Assembly (NCBI GenBank): GCA_030141605.1
Contig: JAQGDQ010000712.1
Location: forward strand, 44,665 to 108,664
From: Tubiluchus corallicola
Lineage: Eukaryota; Priapulida; Priapulimorpha; Priapulimorphida; Tubiluchidae
Length of the DNA: 64,000 bases
Direction of reading: 5' to 3'
Positions 30,501 through 45,000 of the stretch are shown piece after piece. The stretch's first letter is position 1. Every line of letters begins with the position of its first letter. Below the pieces are notes generated by a model that worked only from the letters and a program-made list of their open reading frames with translations, was not told the DNA's origin and searched no databases. A program made the position numbers and the translations under genes.

Positions 30501-33500
30501 TATATTTTTAAGGCGATTTTTCTGAAACCTACTTCAAGTACCCCTTTTCTTGTCCTTTCATTATTCAAGATTTCACTTTCTTCCTGCAACATCAGCTCTC
30601 TTCATTTGGTTTAGTGACACACGAATGCCAAGTGCAGTATTTTTAGAGGCATTTTCCTAGTTATGTGCAGGCAGTCACAATAACTAACCACACATTCAGT
30701 GTCGTTTTTATCATTCAAAACAATTTATCGTATCGCATCGTATTGTCTGAAAAATACCAAATTTGTATCGTTTAATCATCGCTAATGTATTTTACCTTGG
30801 GCGCGATGTTGGATGATTCTCAAACAGCACAGTATTTTGTACATTTTAATTTATGGCAAAACATTTTTAGGCCCGTCGTGTAAGCTACCAGACATTCTGT
30901 TACTTCTGTGTTCGGTCTTACCATCACAAATTGAATGCTTTGCACCAATGCTAGGTTTTTCTTGTACGTTATGTTATGTATTTGCAATTATTTTCAGGGA
31001 TATCGGTCGTTTGCAGCTTCCACCTCTCCACCTGATCGAGAACGACTGGAAGAGCGGCGGGCATCTTCCGGCTCACTTCCTCCTCGTCCGAAAACAGGTA
31101 CCCGATATTTCTGTATGGATATCTCTGTTTTGCCTGTTCTTTCTTTTATGTTTTTCAATGATTCTGTTTTATGTGTTTGTTTGTTGTTTATTATTACTTT
31201 ATTTGTTTTTCAGCTCCAGTAACCCCACGGACTCCATCTCCTCCACCGCCATCCGTTGCGGCTCCCCTTCTTGAGATGGGCTTCTATCTACAGCACATTC
31301 AAAAAGCAATTGAAGCAACAGGTAGGATTGTTTCCTCAGTTAATTACCTGTCTAAATGAACTGTTGATGAGTAACATTAGCACAAATGCTACCCATATCC
31401 GGCGGCAGTTGAAGCCTTTCATGAAAAAAAAACAAACATCGCTGTCTCGCTGTACATTTATGTTTTATATGAATGATTCTAGAAACCAATGATTGCAGCG
31501 CTTTCAACTAAACTCATAATAAATTCTACTGAAATTAATTAACACCTGTAATTGTTTTTCGAGGTATGACAGGTGAGAACGTTCACAGCATCAATACCTT
31601 AGCAACCTGGATGATCGAGCATCCTCTCAGTGTTGCTGAGATGAGTGAAAACAGTATGGGAGCAGCTGCTGCACCGAGTAGTACTTGTACCCTGAACGAG
31701 GAGGTGGATCGAGCCCGGGAACATCCGTCTCTGTGCAGGTAAGCCCAGGTTTACTTTTTCTGGTTTTTACAAGTTCCACGAATCAAGAAAACTTTGTCCA
31801 AGAAAAATGGGAAGAAACAATGAAATATTCCTCCCAAGCCCTTCCACTTAACACTTGTCAAAAGGGATTTTTCATTTGCACAATACTTCTTCGAGTTGTC
31901 TTTTCATTTCTGTTTTTATGTATGAAACTTCTACTAATAACCTTCATTGCAGGTTGCTTGGTTCTGCTGACCCGCCTCCGGACATACCCATTCGACAGGG
32001 GTCCAGGTTGTTTGAAAGCGTAGACTTGTCCGACCAGGAGTTAGAGAGGATGCGTAATCGCATGTCACATGACAGATCCCCTGTGGAACGGCAGCGACAG
32101 ATTTCCGACATTCGAGCATTCGTTACAACCACGTCAAGTATGTTTATTGACATGAGTACAGTTAGTGTTTGAATCTGAATAAAATTCCATTTTAAAAAAT
32201 TTCGATTTATGCAATAGTCTCACAAAGAGCATGTGTATTGCTTGATTTTGTTCAGGAATAAAAACATTAATAATTTGTTTCAAATTTGTGTGCAGAAATC
32301 TCGCTAAACTGTGCTGATTGCATGTTTCAAACGTTTTAATGATAAAGAACATATGTAGTTGAAGTGATAAATCATTACAATCCATAATTTTAGGTCTGAA
32401 TCGAATTCATATAAAAAACTGAACTAATCCAATTGAATATTCCATTCGAGTGTTTGTTTGTTTGTTGTTTTTCTCGAGCATGCTTTTTCTTTTGCCTAAT
32501 TTCAGATAAGTATGATTAAGGTCAGAATAAATGTTTTTCCAAAATGTACAGTTCTTCATTACTTAAAAACAATCACTTATCTTTAATAACCTTCTAATAG
32601 ATGGCAGCAGTGCTGCACGTGAATTACCCATTCTCCCCTCGGCTGCACTTACTAGAGAGCGCATGCATGTCCGTGGCGAGGCTCTGTCCATGTACGATGA
32701 TATGCTAGACATTGATGACGAAGTGGAATCTGATGGCATAGAGGATATGTTCAGTCCGGAGATCAACGATCGTGATGCACTCACCTTCAGTGAAATGATT
32801 GCAAATACAGTAAGTTATAAGTTGCTATTGTACTATTTATTGAGACATGATTGATGTTAAGGCAAGTGTTTGTTCCTTATTCAGAAGTTGAAGGAAAGGA
32901 CTGTTTCAAATTTTAATAGAAAAAAGATCAGTTCTTATCTGCCATATTGAGTACTGTGGTAAATAACAGATGCAGACTTGTGTTCCAAGATGGGTAGTTG
33001 TGATCCTAAAACCTGGGATCCACTCACCTTGAACTGGCTCATGATTGGATAACATAGGATTTGCATAGCTGTTTGTTGTGTCATCTGTGAACAAAAATTC
33101 AGAACAATTTCGTAACATGCTAATTTGAAGCAAAAATTTTATCAGTTTGAAAGACATTGGTAGACCAGGTGTTATAACTCAGTGATAGCGTGTTCTCTTC
33201 CCACCTGGCAGGTCGCGGGTTCAACTAGCGACCGAGCCATACCAAAGACTTAAAAAAGGTACTGCTCATTCTTTGACCAAGTGCTCGAATTTAGCGAAAT
33301 AACATCTGGGTAATAATAATTGGGGCCATTTTGAAAATAAGTATTGAGTAACATAAAGTGTTATCTCTGGACTATGTCATTGCTGATATCTATCAATAAT
33401 TACCACTTGCACGTGTTGATTGAATTTCTGAATTTTTTTTTGAAAGGACATACGTGTTTCCGTACTGTTTCAGCTGGGACCCAGTCGAGACGACCTTCAT

Positions 33501-36500
33501 GATAATGGGGTCAGGTGTGACCTGTGTGACGTCACCACACCCATGTACAACAAGCATATGAAGATGCATCACCCGGGCTGCGGTAATAACTGTGGCCGGT
33601 ATGTATGATTTGGTCTCTGTTGTGTATATTGTTTTGTATGTTTATTGTTTTTAGGATGCAATATTGGAACAGTTGCTTTTTAAGCTTGTACAAAATTTGT
33701 TACCAATGTAAAATTTAAACTTTTGGTAAGCTTTGACTGTTTTCCACTGTTACGCCCATTATTCTCGCCTGTCATGAAATATGAAGTTGCTAAGTAATTC
33801 ATGTTTGCAGTTGTGCTTAGTGAATTATCAAAGTTGAATAATTTTTGCTAAATCTTTTCAATAACTTCACACTGACAGGTATTTTACTGTATTTTAGAAA
33901 AAATTAGTAGCATTTTTCTGTGATTTTTCTAGTGTGTAAATAAAGCAATGGTCATTTAAAGTCATTTTTAAGCATTTTATTTGGAGATAAATCAGTGAAG
34001 AAATAAACGCACTGATGATCGTAAGCAAACAGCTATGGAAACAAGAAGAACCAATTTGTTGTGTCGTAGATAAAAATTATGAAACGGTTCTTGTGATAGT
34101 TAGGCAGACAGAAAATTTTAGTTTCTTGTGAAAAATGTCCTTGTTACCCACCTTCCTTTACTTTGCCACAAAGACATTAGGTAAACAGGTAGTTGATCAC
34201 AACAATACATATTACTATTAATGATTTTTCGGGAAACCACTGCTCTCTTCCTCAGCCTATGTAAAATTAATCACATAAAATTAGGGAGCAGTGGTTTCCC
34301 GAAATATCATTAATACGAGGTATCTTGTGATTAATTATTTCATTATTTTCATCATGGATACACAAACTGATGTGGATACACAAAACATTATGTTTTTTAC
34401 TGATACTAAAAATGTATCGGTTTGTGTATAGTTTGTATCGAATAGATTGCTAAACATTTTTCTGTCTGTTCATTTACAGTCTAATTGTCAGGCTATCATT
34501 GCAGGAAGGGTTACCGTAGCAACGGTCATTACGTGGAAGGATGGTTTGGTGGTACATGCGGTACGGGCAATCCTTATTACCTGATGTGCGAGCAGTGCCG
34601 TGACAGATACCTAGCATTAAAGGCATTGAAAGTGGTATGGTGTTTTGTATTAAGTCATTTATGGACAAGAGAAAACCATTTAAGAAATTTTGAATGCAGG
34701 AATTTGATTTCTTATTTTTCATGACAGAAAATTTAGAATTTGAATGGGTTTATGTAAAAAGACGTAATTCTTTGTTTCATATTCAATGTTCACATTTTAC
34801 ATCTACCATCGATATAAACTATTCGAGTCATTTTTTCATATGTTAAAATATTCAAAAATTTTCCTGGCTATTCTACAGAAATTCATTTGTAGCTCACTAG
34901 TTGGAGCACGCACCTTGTAGATAGATTGTCCCAAGTTCGAGTCTTGTCTGTGGCACAAATTTTATTTTTATCTGGTGTTTTATTGCAGTGCACTGTAACA
35001 AAATCATTTAAATAATTTGTGTTCATCTCAGGTGAACTGATGAACTTTTCTGACTAAATGATTGATTACTTATTTAGTTCTCTGTTAATTTTCAGGTGGG
35101 TTCAAAACCATCAGTGTTACCGAGCACCAGCAGTTTACTGGGTGGAATCACCACCGATGCACCTGATTTGCTTGGTGCACTTGAATCTCCATTAGATGGT
35201 AAATTAAAGTTTATTTTGCATTTCGTGCTGCATTTTATGTTGAGAATTAAATTATTTTCTTTATCATTTGGTCAATTGCCATGTGGAATTTTATCATTTA
35301 CTCGATGTTTAAGGTCAATGGCATTTTGCTTTGGAAGTTATTTTTTGTAATTATCTCTAAGTGCTAAAATAAAATGATATTAAAAGAATGTAGGAGTGAA
35401 ATTTAAAGGAGTGCCATTAAATGAAAATTTTAAAATAACAAAATTAAGTATCACAGTCCGATGGATAGACGACTAAGTTTAGGACCCATATTTTTACAAG
35501 CTGATACACCTAACATTTTTAGACTTTAGTATTAAGGTTTATTGAACAATACAGAAGCAAGAGCATTTAATGTTAATTTCTTGAAGCGATCCGCTTTTGT
35601 ACTCGTATTTTTCTGATTTAAGTGGAGTCTAAAGCTGAAGACAAGTCAGTCAATAATCTCTACATCAAGTCTTGCATGACAAAAAGTTTATTTAAGTTTC
35701 AGTTTCAATTAAATTGCAAGATTCAGTCAGAATTTGCTCCGTATATTCAAGTTCATTTTCATATTTTAAAATTCTCACTTGTCTAATTTTTGGTGCTTTA
35801 GAGGATTATGCCATGCACATGGAGGAAATAGAAAATCAGCTCTCTGGTGTGAAAAGTTTCGATTCGGTCAAGTCGTTCTTGGGTCTAAGTGACCACCGGT
35901 CTGTACCTGATCCGGTGTTATTTACTGAGAATGACCCACTGGGTGCAAAGCATGTTCCCGTGGTGTGTAATAGCGAAGATGATGCTTCTGCTGACGGTAA
36001 GTATGCTTTGCATTCCAAATTAGTCATCAGTGGGTTTTTTAAACTTAAAGACATGAATTGTGCTGCAAAAATAAAATCATCTTGTCTAAATTTATGAGTC
36101 AGGTGCAAGTGTATTCTATTTGTCATCAATGCAAATTTATTGTGATATTCGAATATTGCTGTCTTTAAAGGCTGATTACTTTATTATGCTTTAACTTTCT
36201 TGTAATAGATGTCGCTATAATAATAATAATTATTTTGTATAGCGTCTAAATTCATACAGACAGACAAACGGCTTCATATTCAAAAATGCTTAAAAAAATA
36301 TGTAAAATTATCGAGGCAGAATTGTATTGTGATATTCTGTTATTTCTGTCTTTAAAGGCCGATTGCGTTATTATGCTTTAACTTTCTTGTAATAGATGTC
36401 GCTATAATAATAATTATTATTATTATTTTGTGTAGTGTCTAAATTCATGCAGAGAAGCAAATGGCTTCATATTCAAAATTGCTTCACAAAAATATCTAAA

Positions 36501-38953
36501 ATAATCAAGGCAGAATTGAAAGAGTCCTTAGGTTAAGGAGAGAGCCTATGAAATTTCATATAAAGTTGCAATAACTAAATAAAAATGAACAGATTCATAA
36601 GATGCAAGTATACCACAACAAATAATTTGATCACTTTCTAGATTATATGCTATTTTAAATAAGTGCACTTCAGTCTTTATTTTAAGAGCACTAGTGTTTG
36701 AAGGTGTCCTGCTGTGGATAGGTAGAATGTTCCGTGGAGTTGGTCTTGCGACAGTAAATGGCTTATGGCCCATTGTGATTGTCGATAATATACCGTTACT
36801 AGCACTCTTTGCATGTTGGTGCCGCCATCTACTAAAATTGCTTAGAACTAACAGCAGCTTTTATATTTCTAATTCATTAATAAATTGTAGGCGGTGCTGG
36901 CTTAGGAAAAGACGTTCTTTTGAAGCCACTTGGGGAGCAAGCTGCACTGCTGAGAAACAGTCGAGATCGACTGATCGCATTGCGTCGCACGCTCGCTGTA
37001 GCTCAAGTTCTAGTCGCCCGTGAGATGGTGATTCGTGTGCTTTCTCTTCTCTCTGTCAGGTATGTGCAATTTTAATTGGAAAAACGAATAATTGTCAAAG
37101 ATCTTATTTAGTTATAAAGCAAATAACATATGGACGCTTGATAATATCTTTACGTCTTTCAATTATTCTTGAAGCAGACTTTTCTTTCGGCATCTTTGAA
37201 TAGTGATTTTTTTCGATTTCAATGGAAGAGGCAATATATTTCGTGGTTAATGATGTTATATCTAGCAAACAATGTTATTTTATGTACCTCAAAAGTAACT
37301 ACTTCTTAGGCAGTAACAATTTATTAATAGTAATGAATGTATGCAAAGTTTAAACTCTCCAGACACGTTTCACCATTAGAGTGACATCTCCATATGTTGA
37401 GTCTAAAAGTAGACACTGACGATGCTGATAGTGAAGATATTGATGACGAAACGTTCCTAAAGAACTTGTTTTTATGAACAATTTTTTTACTCTTAATAAA
37501 ATCTTATTGTATATGCATATGGCTTATGTAATTTAATATTGTATAATTTTTTCCAAAAATAAAACACAAAGAAAATATAAAATATTGCAAATGTTGTTTT
37601 TTTTCCTAATAGCTTTTGTTGTTTAATTACAGTAGTTCAACGTGTAGTTTATCTGCTGGGCTGGAAGCAATGGGTCTATCGGATATACGTCTTGTCGTAC
37701 GGCTCATGTGTCTCACCGCCGCCGGAAGAATTGACTTCTGCAATAAGTTTCTAGAACGGCAGTTCACTCCGTCACCATCGGTACATTGAATACTTTTACT
37801 TTTGTTAGAGAGTGATTTTTCTGTTCTGTGTTAAATAGACCATCATAAGTGCATTTGCTTTGAGATACTGTTTTTATTACTGATTGAGTGGTTAAACCAA
37901 GATTAGAAAATTTTCCTGTCAAAGTGAATCTCTACATGGTGAATGACATATTAATCGATCATAATACGTGATTGATCAAATATGCTTTTTCTTTCTTAGC
38001 CACTGTAAATTTGTCTCTAAAGGGTATAATGAATAGGCAATAGTTATTGTTATAGTTGTAGTTTTTTAGATCCACATAGTACATACAAGTTGAGCAACAG
38101 TGACAATGTATAACAATATCAAAGCCTTAAGAAGGTGTATGTAAGTCAGATGTCGGGCCATCTTATCGTAGAGCAAGAAAATTAACTCATCGCATCAAGA
38201 ATTTGCATCTTATTTAATATTTGTCACTTCATACTAAATAAACATACAAGAAGTATTTAATAATAGTAGTAAAATTGCATATTACTTTTTCATTTCTACT
38301 ATGCCAAGACGATTGGTCATTGACTTAGTGCATTTATTTTGATATGCAGTTCACTTGAGCATCCATGTCACTGGACTTTGTTTATAACACTTAATATTTT
38401 TACTGTAGCTACATTTGAGTATTACCAGCTCTCTCACGTTGTCTAGTCGTGCAGCATCGAATTTACAATATCTTAGTTCAGCTGTTAGTGCCCTTGCCCG
38501 AGAGAATACACAAGCATCTCAGCTGCTGGTACAACTGTGTGTGCAGGTACGTGATTATGTTATGTAAAGCTAAATTATTTCTGGCCAGTTTATTAATTGA
38601 ATATAATTTACCAAGTGTAAGTAAAGGCATTTTCTTGGTGAAAGAGTCTAACTTTCATTAAACACAAAGTGGTAGAATTTAATGTACCAGACAGCTGACA
38701 GCCACATAGCCTACTGAAGCAAATCACTTAATTTTGATTTGTGCTATGCCTTGCTTAAAAGTCAATTTTATTGTTCTTATGAGTCTTGTCAAGGAAAAAA
38801 GCTACAAGTAATTTTATTACATTACAAAACTTCGTCTTTATATGTGTTTTTATAAACGTTGATTGTCTTTGTATATTGTGTTACATTATATCGTACTGCA
38901 TTATACTGTATTATATTGTATTGTGATGTATTGTATTGTATTTATGAATAAAC

Positions 38954-39025
<72 letters not shown>

Positions 39026-42000
39026 TTATTATTATTGTTGTTGTGTAATTCTAGTTGTATTTATCCCAAAAATATTCTGTTTGATTTTGTTCACAAAACT
39101 TTGGAAAACACAATCGGAATATTACTCTCTAATCAATATAATCGCAGTTTAAAATATTAAAAAAATCTTCCACTAACCCTACATTTTTATAACAGTTTCT
39201 CAGTAACTGTGGCAGATTAGTGGTTTCTTTCATAGCTGACCGTTAGGCAGTTTTAGCGACTACAAATCCGATGTAGCTTTTTGTATTCAAGTGATCCAAC
39301 ACAATTCATAGAACCTTCTAAATGCATTTCTTGCCTGCTCTCACCTGCATGTGTTTTAGGACCTGATGTCGGCTGCCATGGGCCTGAACACGTCTCTCAT
39401 TGAAGAACCAAAGTTACGCAAAAAACCTGAGTCAGATCACAAAGCTCTTTCTTCACCCAGCTTCTCTGTTACACAAGCCTTAGTTGCTTTGCTGGCTAGT
39501 GGCAAAGGTACTTTGATTGGAGAGAACAGACAGATGACGAAAACTTCCCCGTTTGACACCGATATTAAAAAAGGTGAGAAGAAAGCTTTAGCACTTTTAC
39601 ATGAGTGAATGTGTGGTGTAAATCCAAGGTTGGTAAATGTTTATGGAGAAATTGTAATTTTTTTATCCTGCCTTTGTAGATGTAGCAGAACAACAAGAAG
39701 TGGCCTCGTCGAACAAGATCAACTTTCTTCCACTGGCAAACGCTCTGGCGGCCTGCGTTCTTTCTGCACGACTTCACAGTCAGCACAGGGAATGGGCTAT
39801 TCAACAATTACTAAAGTAAAATTAATTGTTTATGAATTCAAGACTATTAGTTAACAATGACCTATAGTTGTGGATTTATCTTTATTGTTACTTTAGGGAA
39901 AGTTCTATTTTATTTTTCGTACATTGCCTTTTATAAACATTCCAGTTCAATTGTGCAAATTGCTATATTTTACTTCTATAGTGTGATAATGATAATATAT
40001 TCTGACATATTATCTGTAAAGTCAGACAAAAACGTGGAGACATAATGCATAATGCATATTTGTTACTTGATGACAGGCATACAAACAATTACCACTAAGA
40101 AACAAAAAAAAATATGTTTCAGATTGTAGCTGACACCTTAGTATATCACAGTAAAAAGAATATGATCACATCTGAAAACACACACTGTTAAGTACCCAGC
40201 ACAAAAACTTAGTAAACTTGATACATAGCTACTTTAAAATATTCTTAATAACAAGGACACTAGGCATAGACATAGACACTTTTTATTGGTCTCTTCTATT
40301 GCTCATTTACATAAAATACGCAACTGATTAAACATGTAAAATTTATGCAAAAAAAGGACAAAAATGTATATTAAGAAGTGAAGTGGGTGCAAGAGAAAGT
40401 GTACCGAAAGACCACCAGGTCATCGAGTCAGCTACCCTTCTTAAATTAATAAAATAAAAACTATATGCACTCCAAAGTTACTAGAAAAAACTGCAAGTTA
40501 GCTATAAGAACCAACAATATCAACAACAACGAAAAGACGTGATAAAGATCAAGGAAAAAAGATACAATAATTATTGTATAGTTAATATGCATAACAATAA
40601 CATATATACAGTATTGTGTATTTAATTATATTTACTGGTATTTCTACTGTTAGTAAGTGATATGGTAGATATAAGTTTTTTAAACATTTGGCTTTTGAAC
40701 ATTTACAGGTGCATCTTAAGTTGTACAAACTTAAGATATTAGCAGTTAATAAAATAAGAATATAAATCATTTAATAATATTCTTGATTTTTTAGTAATCC
40801 ATTTTTTGGATCGTTGCTATGGATTTTTTAGTAATCCACAGTTTCAATCGTTGTTCCTCTTTGTTTGACCAAATTGTGTTAATTGTATATTAAACAGGTG
40901 TTTGTCAAGTCAGGATACTGTCTCAGGTACAGTGTTGGCCGACATGTGCAATGATCTACCTGCTTGCCCCGTGTCCAAACTCGAAGCTCATCAGAATCGT
41001 GTCATCACGTGCACCTGGTCATCTCGAAAGAATTTCTTAGCTTCCAGGTACATTAAGCAGCATTCAAACTAGCTGTGCTCACACTTTCTAGGGCGTCGAA
41101 GTATGAGCTTTTTTATGAGCTAGAAGTTTTGAAATATTGATAGTTGTTTGTTTGTGTTTACCTGCTTTCAAGGCACCCCTGATTTGTTTATTATTAAAGG
41201 GGAAGAAAAGGCAGTTTTAAAGCATGTTCCAAAAAACTTCCCACACATAGTTTATTATTAAGCATTGTACTAACCTGTTTGTAAGATTTAGATTTTTTGT
41301 AACTAGAAAAGGAAATACCTAGTAATTTAAATGTTTGTGCCAACTAGTAAAATATCACTGAGTCACCTTCCCAGTGTAGACCACTCACTCTCCAAAAATG
41401 TATTTTTAATCTTATAGACAAGATAAACAATTTTTTTGCTTAGTTAGTGAATAATGACTGCACTGATTATTTTTTCAAATTTTACGCTGCTATCTAAACT
41501 GGTTTCAAACGATTTACTGTCAAAATGGCTACGCCTAACAGTTATCGCCGGAGTTTAAATTTTCATGTTTTATACATTGTTATTGTTAACATAAGCTTTG
41601 TATGCAAAATAAATAGCTGATACAAAATTTCAAAACAAATTTTTATCAAAAGTGTTTTCTTGTGCTTAAACAGTCTGTTTTTACAAAGTCTTTTTATGCC
41701 TGATCATTCACGATCAGTTGACAAATGACAACGTGACATTTTTTGACATTCTACGAGTCGAACTTGAATATAAGTCTTGAACTTACATTACATTTATTAA
41801 TTTTGCCAAAGTTTTTTTTGCCTCTTCCATTTTTTATTCAGATGTTCTTATAATGCTTGTTATTTACGTTTTGTGATTTACATTTTTCAATACGACAGTT
41901 AAAGCCTCTGTTAAAAGCCTTTTGTAGATAAGCAGTTCATACCTATCAATGGCGTAGCTAAAAATTTTCAACAATTTTTTAACCATTTAATTCACTTGTG

Positions 42001-45000
42001 CGATAAAAGTCGTATCTTCTTTTCATTTTTTAATCTCCATGGCCTTCAAAGAATTTTGTAGAGTCATTATTTTATTTGACCAATGTGCCTCTGTTTTTTT
42101 TTGAAATGAGCATGCATTTACGCAAGTCATTTGTCAAAGTTGACTGATTGAACCAAGGCTCAAATTGCCTCAGATTTAATTATTATAATATATTCTTGTA
42201 AACTGTCTGTTGTGGCATAAACAAATCGGCACCTTTTTTTATGCGTTTGCTCCCCCTAACTTTAGAATCTTGACTGCGCCCCTGATGCGCATACATGCAT
42301 CAGGGGTGTAGTCAGGTTTTGAGCCCACTTTTGAGAGGGTTTCTTAGCAGTTTTTTTGCATGATCAGTGAGAGTACAAGTTACAGTTAACACTGTGCGGA
42401 GCTGTCACAACTAGAATGTGATGTGTTTTTACTTGTTTTATCATAATTAGCATTCATTCATAGGAATTCATATTAGTACTTTGTTTTAGTGCCCTGGATG
42501 GAACTGTGAGAATCTGGAGCCTTCCCAACAAAACTCACCAATTCCTGCAACAAACATGCGTCTTTCAGTCCGACGAGTCCGTTTCCGCCGAAGATTTGAA
42601 TGGTCAGTCACTAGATTACGTCTGCTGGAGTACGACGGGCAAGCTAGTGGCCGGAGCAATTCGGAATATGGTGAACGTGTGGTCGGTAGCAGGTAAATTA
42701 ACTATTTTGGGTTGTTATCAAGTAAGATCAGTGCTTGAATCTATAAACTGCAGAAAGCATACTAGTTGGTGTTTGTGAATACAGTAGTCACCGATTGATA
42801 ATACCACGGATAATAAAGCTAGCCAAATTTTAGAATCATTCAGACGCAGTCCGGAATTAGTCCCATAGAAACTATTGTTAAGAAAATTCGGTTATCAGAA
42901 CCGGATCATCGCTACAGGGCGTAAGTGTGAATTAATTTGCATATTTATCATGATGGTACAGTCTCGTCATACATTTTTGTGGCTGGAGATTCTCATCATA
43001 AAGTGGGTAGACATTTTCTGACATTTTGTTCCTGGAAAGAAACTGCGAGGGACAAAGATGAGAGATTACTGCAATGATAGATAAGCAGTGCCAAGTCTGG
43101 TCAGTAAGTGGATGCTGCGGCCTGGAAAACTGCCTTGGACCGCTCTTTGTGCTTCCACTGTTTACTATTTGAGGGACATGAATTACATGAATTTTAACAT
43201 GCCCAAAGCACCTCTGCTGGTTCAGTGCCTCATCTTAGACTGTTATTCTTAATACTGAGTTTTGCAAAGCATCCAGACTTGCAAAGTGTTCTATTGTATA
43301 AAAAAGAAAGTCTAGAATAGAAAAGGTACTGCTAATGTTTTACTAACCTGATGTAACTTAGATCTCTATCAAAGCAATTTGTGAAATGCTAAAAATAATT
43401 CGTCTCAAGTTTGACTTTACATTTTAATCTAAATACAGATTGTTTTCAAGATCGGTTGTCACTTCTCCTTAGGTGTGTTTTTTCAAATATTTCAGCTACC
43501 TGGCTGAAAAGTAGGGCTTTGCAGGACAAGGTATCTGTACCCATAAGATTTCTGGCCTCATTTTAAAGTGCTCATTTTTAATCAAGTCAATGACTACAGA
43601 TACTAGTGAGCTACCTTTCAATTTTGCATTACAGGTGGACAAGGACATCTAGTAGCACAGACGGTAAACGTGACTGCACTCGCCTGGCCTCAACATAAAG
43701 GATTCTGTGATGGCAAGCTGGGACTGGTGATCGAAATACTACTGATTGGACGTGCTGACGGGAGTGTCTCCTGTCTGGAGATTTTTGACAGCACAAAGTT
43801 CAGCTGTCAAGAGTTGCCACTGTGTGGCCGTAAGGGCGGTAAGTGCGGTAAAATTTAGGAAACTTTGCTGTGTTGCTATTATTTTTAATTATGGTTATCA
43901 CATAAACATTTTGTACGTGAGCTACCTAAGTAAAAAAGAAGATGCCTCTACCCAATGTCTGATTTTATGCAATGCCTTCTTAGTGTACAGATTTTGTACG
44001 TTCAGTTTCAGTTAGCCAACTACAATGGTTCGATGAAGACAAGAGGTTTGCAATAGCATTCACAGATGGCGTAGTCGCGCTGTGCAGTAAAGATCCAGCT
44101 GCATCTCCATGGTTTATGCAGGCACATGAGGTATTGTTATTCCTTCGTTTACTGGTTTTTATGGGACGAAACACAGTATTAAAGAGCTAAATCATCATCA
44201 GTTTAAAAAGTTATAAAACACAATTTGCTATCAAAATATTCGTGATCCCCTCATTATAAGTGAACTTGTTGTTATGCGTATGTTATATCAGAAGGTAAAA
44301 CCTATATGTAAGCTCGCAACTATTCAGCCTAGTTTGTAAATATTTGTTATTAATTGTCTATAACTGTTATCTGCTATATTTTTTGGACGTAATTTAATTC
44401 ATGGTTATAATTTCCTGAAGGAATTGTTTATGTTTAGTATAAAATCTTCATTCAAATCTAGTCTATAAAATGAATTGTTCAACTTCATAAATCACTGTTT
44501 AATAATTGCTCTGGATGATGACTAAATAGCTTGATCTTTCGACCGCCTAACAATGTGAACTAATTTGTATTTAAAGTGAAATCAATTTTGCATATAATGT
44601 ATATATAATGGCTTCTATGCATTGTGAAATAAATATTCTTGTCTATCAATTTAATTTCAATATTATTTTTTTAGTGAATGAACACAAATTTTTATTGTAT
44701 TTTTGGAACCAAACAAGTAATATTGAAAATGAGGGTGAAAAACTAAAAAAGTTGGCATTATTACAAATCCATGACCTGTACAGTAAAGTTGTCATGGTTT
44801 TGGACTTGCAATCCAATGGTCCCTGGTTCAAATCAACGTTTAGCCCCAACCTCTTCACATTTCTTCTTTTTTGGTTAACTTTGGTTTAAAAAAATTTCAT
44901 AATTATGGGAATGCGAGCCCATTTGATCATTATTGATGACCTGTGATGTATAACTAACGTGTGACAAAATGTCAATTATTTTCTGCTAATTAAAATTTTA

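Noticed and set aside
33164-33243. Possible functional tRNA-Gly gene
   Set aside because: A and B boxes are present but the acceptor stem does not pair and there is no clean T-run terminator. Kept only as a tRNA-like relic.
38863-39048. 61-codon frame of almost pure isoleucine
   Set aside because: It is a translation of the ATT microsatellite, with no conserved sequence.
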